DNA from: Chitinophagaceae bacterium
GTDB taxonomy: Bacteria; Bacteroidota; Bacteroidia; Chitinophagales; Chitinophagaceae
Reading direction: 5' to 3'
DNA: 10,390 nt
NCBI GenBank assembly: GCA_017853235.1
Contig: JAFMJX010000053.1
Span: forward strand, 1-10,390
Below, piece by piece: positions 6,351 through 10,390 of this stretch. Below the pieces are notes generated by a model. The model had not been told where the DNA came from, did not search any database, and saw only the letters and a program-made list of their open reading frames with translations. Position 1 is the stretch's first letter. Every line of letters begins with the position of its first letter. The position numbers and the translations under genes are program-made.

Positions 6351-7325
6351 TTATTTGCTTTGCTTATTCACTAATGGGAGTATGATTAAACTAATTCCTC
6401 CTAATACTAATACGATGATGAATTGGGAGAACCATTGCAATGTGCCATTGGCTAAACCTAATGCATATTCGATGCCATTTAATTCTAGCACTTTTGCTAA
6501 AAAATAAGCGTAAGCGCCAATGCCACCTGGAGTAATGATCATGCCTATACTAGCATAAGCTAAACAACTTATCGCAGTGGAAAAGGAGCTTGCAGTTCCC
6601 TCAGTGCCATATAAGCCAATGTAGGTAGCAAACAAATAAAGGAACCAAATACAAAAAGAATAAAAGAAAAATAAATTATGCTTTTTTAATTTTGTCGCAC
6701 TCATCACGCCTTCCCAAACTCCTAAAATTATTTTCTTGAAACTAGTAATTAAAGGAGCGAATCGTTTTTTAAAAATCCAGAAAAATAAAATACCCAACAC
6801 TAAAATGAATCCTAAAATATACATGCCCCATGGCTGTCCTGCATGACTAGGATCCTTAGCAGTATTTAATTGTTGCCAACCTGCTTCAATGACATTAAAC
6901 TGAAGTGTTAAAGCCAATAAAAAAACAAGTCCTAAACACATCACATCAAAAGCTCTTTCAGCAACAATGGTACCTACAATTTTTTCGGCAGGTACTTTTT
7001 CATATTTTGATAAAATGGTGCATTTTAATACTTCTCCTAATCGAGGTACTGCCGAATTTGCTAAATATCCAATTAGAACTGCTAAAAAAGTATTCGTAAT
7101 TGAAGGGTTGTATCCTAAAGGTTCCATAATGAGTCTCCATCTTAATGCTCTAATAAAATGAGAGAGGCCTAAAATGAAAAATACAGGGATAATGATCCAA
7201 AATTTAGAATGTTTTAAGGACTGGGTAAATTTATCCCATTCTTGAGGTGGAATTTGATGTAAGCTCCACCAAATCAGCAAAATGCCAATAAGGAAAAAGA
7301 ATCCGATTTTGAGAAATTTACCCAT
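6351..7325 (-). CDS. LPG-synthase-type/UPF0104 flippase-like integral membrane protein
   Basis: A 324-residue polytopic inner-membrane protein with about eight hydrophobic helices (roughly residues 4-22, 42-62, 75-95, 125-145, 166-186, 216-236, 247-270 and 298-318). It has the family motifs NSAVPRLGEVLK (90-101), VAERAFD (121-127) and TPGGIGAYAYF (265-275). This is the transmembrane domain of lysylphosphatidylglycerol synthases (PF03706/UPF0104) without the soluble aminoacyl-transfer domain. Stand-alone members are therefore often considered lipid flippases or glycolipid-related proteins rather than lysyltransferases. The ATG at 7323-7325 is used; the longer frame begins only at a TTG (7355). 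The gene ends one base before rfaE2, so the two are co-translated. It is divergent from the GT5-like gene, an arrangement I recall for related proteins in other Bacteroidota. Confidence 0.9.
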   Translation of the reverse strand: MGKFLKIGFFFLIGILLIWWSLHQIPPQEWDKFTQSLKHSKFWIIIPVFFILGLSHFIRALRWRLIMEPLGYNPSITNTFLAVLIGYLANSAVPRLGEVLKCTILSKYEKVPAEKIVGTIVAERAFDVMCLGLVFLLALTLQFNVIEAGWQQLNTAKDPSHAGQPWGMYILGFILVLGILFFWIFKKRFAPLITSFKKIILGVWEGVMSATKLKKHNLFFFYSFCIWFLYLFATYIGLYGTEGTASSFSTAISCLAYASIGMIITPGGIGAYAYFLAKVLELNGIEYALGLANGTLQWFSQFIIVLVLGGISLIILPLVNKQSK

Positions 7326-7440
7326 AATGAAGGCTTTTGGATCGTTGTTGTGCAATTTACGACCAATTGTTAAGATATGGTTTTGGGGGAGGGGTATTTA
7401 TTAGACTTTTTTGAGGTTTCTTAAAGTCCTTGGATTTATG

Positions 7441-7448
7441 TACCTTTG
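7441..7448 (+). promoter_or_regulatory. -7 element for the GT5-like/DUF4270 operon
   Basis: TACCTTTG matches TAnnTTTG exactly and lies 38 bases before the ATG at 7487, giving a leader of about 30 nt. The -33 region is poor: TTTC at 7417-7420 has the right spacing (20 bases), while the nearest good TTTTTTG (ending 7413) is too far. The element falls inside the longer possible reading frame that begins at TTG 7430, which argues for the ATG start. Confidence 0.65.
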
Positions 7449-7486
7449 CACACTCAAAGTTGTGTTCTGAGTTAAACCCAAAAGGA

Positions 7487-8305
7487 ATGTCTGAAAAAAA
7501 ACGAATCTTATACATCGCCACAGAAATGTCGCCCTATTTAGAGCTGACAGAGTTTGCTGAGGTTATAAATAAGCTCGCGATAAAAAGTAACGACAGTGGT
7601 CTGGAAGTACGTTGTATCATGCCAAGATTTGGCATTATTAACGAACGAAGACATCGTTTACATGAGGTAGTCCGTTTATCTGGTATTAATGTTCAGGTGG
7701 ATAGTGATGATTATCCTTTACAAATTAAAGTAGCTTCTCTTCCCAATGCTCGTTTACAAGTTTACTTTTTAGAAAACGAAGACTTTTTCAAGCGTAAGCA
7801 TATTTTCCATGATGAAAATGAAAAGTGGTTTGATGATAATACACTACGTACCATTTTCTTTTGTAGAGGGGCTTTAGAAACCGTTAAAAAATTTGGATGG
7901 CCTCCCGATGTCATTCATTGTAGTGGTTGGATGACTGGTTTAATACCAGCATATATTAAAACTGCTTTTAAAAAAGAACCGGTATTTTCAAATTCAAAAG
8001 TCATTTTTACTATTGGCCAAAATACTTTTGAGGAAAAATTGGGAAAGGATTTTATCGCGAAGGCAGTTATTAATGCAAATATTAAAGACAAGGATTTGGA
8101 ATCTTTCAAAGATTTAAACAATGCATCTTTATTCAGAGGTGGCGCAACCTATGCGGATGCGATTACTTTTGGATCAGACATAATAGATAAAAAATTAATA
8201 TCAGAATTTTCTGCAGTAAAAGGTAAAAAAGTAGTTCCTTTTAACGGATGGGATTCCGATTTAACAGAGTATTTAGATTTATACAACGAACTTGCAGGCA
8301 AGTAA
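7487..8305 (+). CDS. Glycogen/starch-synthase N-terminal-domain protein (GT5-like, single domain, degenerate active site)
   Basis: A 272-residue protein that aligns with the N-terminal Rossmann domain of GT5 glycogen synthases (GlgA). It starts like GlgA (RILYIATEMSPYL, 6-18) and keeps structural motifs such as PDVIHCSGWMTGLIPAY and RGGATYADAITFGSDII. The C-terminal GT-B domain is missing altogether, and the frame ends in a normal stop followed after 14 bases by the next gene, so it is not a fresh frameshift. The ADP-glucose-binding KTGGL motif is replaced by ELTEF (19-23), the HDWHA motif by SGWMT, and FTIHN by FTIGQN. Catalysis of glucan synthesis is therefore unlikely; a binding or regulatory role is possible. 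Similar short 'glycogen synthases' beside DUF4270 genes are widespread in Bacteroidota, to my knowledge uncharacterised. The start is the ATG just after the -7 element. Confidence 0.88.
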   Translation: MSEKKRILYIATEMSPYLELTEFAEVINKLAIKSNDSGLEVRCIMPRFGIINERRHRLHEVVRLSGINVQVDSDDYPLQIKVASLPNARLQVYFLENEDFFKRKHIFHDENEKWFDDNTLRTIFFCRGALETVKKFGWPPDVIHCSGWMTGLIPAYIKTAFKKEPVFSNSKVIFTIGQNTFEEKLGKDFIAKAVINANIKDKDLESFKDLNNASLFRGGATYADAITFGSDIIDKKLISEFSAVKGKKVVPFNGWDSDLTEYLDLYNELAGK

Positions 8306-8319
8306 CGACAATTAAATTC

Positions 8320-9798
8320 ATGGCATCAATCAATAACATTAAGAAGCTTTCATTATTCATTTTACTGACCCTTGTTTTTTCTGCTTGTACCAGAATTAGC
8401 ACCTCCGAATTGGGATTAGGCTTATTGCCTTCCTTAGATGCAGTTGCTACAAAGGATACCACATTTGACGTGGAAACACAAACAATTGATTATCCAGATT
8501 CTTTAAGGATTTACGGCAATGATGAACATGTATTAGGAAGTATTACCAATGATCCTATGTTTGGCACTACTAAAGCTGTTATGTTTTTTCAATTGAAGCC
8601 TTCCTTTTTCCCTTTCTATATACCTGGGGATAAGGATAGTTTAAGAGTAGATTCCGCAGTTTTGGTTTTAAGTTATCGTGGTTTTTATGGGGATTCTACT
8701 AAACCAATTACAATCAATGTAAACAAGATCTCCGGTTCAACACCTTTAGATATTGCCAAATATTATGCCAGTAATTTTCCCGAAGCATATAATATTCAAG
8801 CAGGAACTGCCTTAGCTAATCCTTATAAGTTAGACTTTACAAAAGCGAGAGATTCTGTTTTTAGTTTATTCGAATCTGCAAGTAATCAAATTAGAATTAA
8901 ATTATTGCCTTCTGTAGCGATGCAGTTTATGTATGATTTTGATTCCACCAATGCCTATCATTCAGATTCTACTTTACGTGAATATTTTAGAGGATTTGCT
9001 TTGAGTACGGACGATAAGGCCAATGCTTTGATTCGTATTAGCATGACCGATTCTAATACAAAGTTGGCATTGTATTATTCTTCCAGTACTCTAAATGCAA
9101 CCAAGCGTGATACCTCTGTAAGTTTTATGAAATTTAGTCTTTATGGTAATGGGGATGCTAATTTTATCACCCGCAATCGTAAATCTGCCGAAGTATTTAA
9201 ACACTTTAATCCAACCACTACAGCTAATGATAGTTTGGTATATGTTCAAACCAGTCCTGGTACTATGGTAAAGGTAAAAATACCGGGCCTCAAAAATTTC
9301 AAAAACAGATTAATTCACAGAGCCGAACTTATTGCAGAGCAGGTACCAGATGATGCTACTTATAATACTTTAGAAACTCAAATGTTACCACCTCAATATT
9401 TATTTTTGGGGGTATATGATACAGCTACCAAAAAAGTGAGAAATGTTCCAAATGATTATGTAGGTACTTCAAGTACCGAATATATGAATCGTTTTGGTGG
9501 CAAGCTGGTATATAAATCATTGAATGGTTATCCTAAAGTAGCTAGCTATAATTTTAATATTAGTAGATATGTTCAGGGAGTGATATCAAGATCTGATTCT
9601 CTTTTTGATTTCAGAATCATGGCTCCAGTGAATGATTCTATAACTTTTGTGCCTCCATATCCAAATAATAAACAAGCCGGCATTGATTATTTAACTACTT
9701 CTTTAGGCAATCAACCTGCCATTGGAAGGGTTAGAATTGGGGGAGGGAAACATTCTCGTTTCCGTATGAGACTTCACGTTTATTATTCCGAATTATAG
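8320..9798 (+). CDS. DUF4270-family lipoprotein
   Basis: A 492-residue predicted lipoprotein. Residues 1-22 are a type II signal peptide with lipobox FSAC, and C23 is the acylated cysteine. The mature N-terminus (TRISTSELGLGLLP) lacks the acidic surface-export signal described for Bacteroidota surface lipoproteins, so it may face the periplasm. The DUF4270 hallmarks are seen: ELG near residue 30, LGSITNDPMFGTTKA (72-86), a long beta-rich body, and a final FRMRLHVYYSEL. The ATG at 8320 is chosen because it opens a clean signal peptide 14 bases after the preceding stop; the longer frame from 8248 overlaps the GT5-like gene. The function of DUF4270 is not established. It is probably co-transcribed with the GT5-like gene, which suggests an envelope or glycan-related role, but that is inference. 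Confidence 0.9.
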   Translation: MASINNIKKLSLFILLTLVFSACTRISTSELGLGLLPSLDAVATKDTTFDVETQTIDYPDSLRIYGNDEHVLGSITNDPMFGTTKAVMFFQLKPSFFPFYIPGDKDSLRVDSAVLVLSYRGFYGDSTKPITINVNKISGSTPLDIAKYYASNFPEAYNIQAGTALANPYKLDFTKARDSVFSLFESASNQIRIKLLPSVAMQFMYDFDSTNAYHSDSTLREYFRGFALSTDDKANALIRISMTDSNTKLALYYSSSTLNATKRDTSVSFMKFSLYGNGDANFITRNRKSAEVFKHFNPTTTANDSLVYVQTSPGTMVKVKIPGLKNFKNRLIHRAELIAEQVPDDATYNTLETQMLPPQYLFLGVYDTATKKVRNVPNDYVGTSSTEYMNRFGGKLVYKSLNGYPKVASYNFNISRYVQGVISRSDSLFDFRIMAPVNDSITFVPPYPNNKQAGIDYLTTSLGNQPAIGRVRIGGGKHSRFRMRLHVYYSEL

Positions 9799-9829
9799 TT
9801 CTAAAACTAGTATAAATAGCAATAATTTA

Positions 9830-9837
9830 TATATTTG
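9830..9837 (+). promoter_or_regulatory. -7 element for metK
   Basis: TATATTTG, an exact match to TAnnTTTG, lies 27 bases before the metK ATG, predicting a leader of about 20 nt. No good TTTG/TTG is found at the expected -33 distance. The leader is too short for a known SAM riboswitch. Confidence 0.6.
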
Positions 9838-9864
9838 CACTTTACAACTTCTAAATAAACAAAT

Positions 9865-10390
9865 ATGCCTTATTTATTTACATCTGAGAGTGTTTCTGAA
9901 GGACATCCAGACAAAGTAGCGGATCAGATTTCTGACGCCTTAATTGACAATTTTTTAGCATTTGATCCACAATCAAAAGTGGCATGTGAAACTTTAGTAA
10001 CTACAGGTCAAGTAGTATTGGCTGGCGAGGTTAAGTCAAAAGCTTATTTAGATGTTCAAACGATTGCTCGTAATGTGATCAAGAAAATTGGTTATACAAA
10101 GAGTGAATATATGTTTGAAGCAGATAGTTGTGGAGTATTAAGTGCTATTCACGAACAATCAGCAGACATTAATCAAGGGGTAGATAGAAAGAAAAAAGAA
10201 GAGCAAGGAGCGGGTGACCAAGGGATGATGTTTGGATATGCTACCAACGAAACGGAAGATTATATGCCACTTGCTTTGGACTTAGCACACAAAATTTTAA
10301 TTGAATTAGCTGCATTAAGAAGAGAGAATAAGGCGATTAAATATTTACGTCCTGATGCAAAATCTCAGGTGACTTTAGAGTACAACGACA
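9865..10390 (+). CDS. metK: S-adenosylmethionine synthetase, 5' part (runs off window end)
   Basis: The frame is open from ATG 9865-9867 to the last base and gives the first 175 residues of MetK, which makes S-adenosylmethionine, phosphate and diphosphate from ATP and methionine in the cytoplasm. The N-terminus MPYLFTSESVSEGHPDK contains the GHPDK motif at 13-17 (H14, D16 and K17 at the same positions as in E. coli). The methionine/triphosphate-site signature GAGDQGMMFGYA is at 115-126. About 45% of a typical MetK is present, with no frameshift. It follows the DUF4270 gene by 66 bases but has its own -7 element, so it is probably an independent unit. Identity is certain; the 3' end lies outside. 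Confidence 0.98.
   Translation, partial: MPYLFTSESVSEGHPDKVADQISDALIDNFLAFDPQSKVACETLVTTGQVVLAGEVKSKAYLDVQTIARNVIKKIGYTKSEYMFEADSCGVLSAIHEQSADINQGVDRKKKEEQGAGDQGMMFGYATNETEDYMPLALDLAHKILIELAALRRENKAIKYLRPDAKSQVTLEYND

Noticed and set aside
3654..7161. Other short plus-strand frames opposite the protease, dinB-like and UPF0104 genes
   Set aside because: They are antisense to well-supported genes, lack promoters and show no family features.
7430..7486. Extended start (TTG 7430) for the GT5-like protein
   Set aside because: It would place the -7 promoter element inside the coding region, and the extra 19 residues do not resemble the GlgA N-terminus, which begins properly at the ATG 7487.
8248..8319. 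Extended start for the DUF4270 protein overlapping the GT5-like gene
   Set aside because: It adds 24 residues rich in Arg and Phe before a complete lipoprotein signal peptide, which would disrupt export.
9838..9864. SAM riboswitch before metK
   Set aside because: Only about 20 nt of leader separate the predicted transcription start from the ATG, too little for any SAM riboswitch class.

Overview
The window is AT-rich chromosomal DNA of a Bacteroidota bacterium, most likely from the Chitinophagaceae/Chitinophagales. Four observations support this. Where a promoter can be seen it carries the Bacteroidota -7 element TAnnTTTG. Start codons are preceded by A/T-rich sequence without Shine-Dalgarno motifs. 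The region contains the phylum-typical block of an N-domain-only 'glycogen synthase', a DUF4270 lipoprotein and, divergently, an LPG-synthase-type membrane protein. The genes are otherwise ordinary housekeeping and envelope genes. I see no CRISPR array, insertion sequence, prophage, toxin-antitoxin or defence cassette, no complete RNA gene, and no gene-free stretch over 300 bases.

Layout. Positions 1-1240 (+) hold the end of an AtpZ/AtpI-like protein, a four-helix small membrane protein probably linked to ATP synthase, and a SprT-like zinc protein starting at TTG. A symmetrical terminator at 1285-1322 separates these from sucC on the opposite strand (1374-2585, succinyl-CoA synthetase beta). 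sucC is divergent from a secreted YceI-family protein (2776-3363), which has a near-perfect promoter and a leader of about 90 nt. A second symmetrical terminator (3415-3452) and a minus-strand hairpin (3457-3500) separate yceI from a minus-strand pair: an exported subtilisin-like protease (4028-5704), then a DinB-family protein (3499-4011). The protease reading frame ends on a run of nine A residues directly before its stop codon, and a one-base loss there would fuse it in frame to DinB.

Positions 5705-5860 form a non-coding gap containing a short sequence that looks like a tRNA D-arm. Positions 5861-7325 (-) hold an LPG-synthase/UPF0104 membrane protein followed, one base after its stop, by a stand-alone heptose-1-phosphate adenylyltransferase-type enzyme. 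Divergently (+) lie the GT5 N-domain protein (7487-8305), the DUF4270 lipoprotein (8320-9798) and the 5' part of metK (9865 to the window end).

The genes do not form one pathway. They cover central metabolism (sucC, metK), the envelope (YceI, the protease, DUF4270, the LPG-synthase-like protein, the heptose nucleotidyltransferase) and probably ATP synthase assembly. The most interesting items are the GT5 remnant that has lost the ADP-glucose-binding motif yet sits in a recognisable operon, the slippery subtilase/DinB junction, the protease with a 227-residue spacing between catalytic Asp and His, and the ATP-synthase-type leader genes not followed by atpB. I found no strong evidence of a wholly new multi-gene system.
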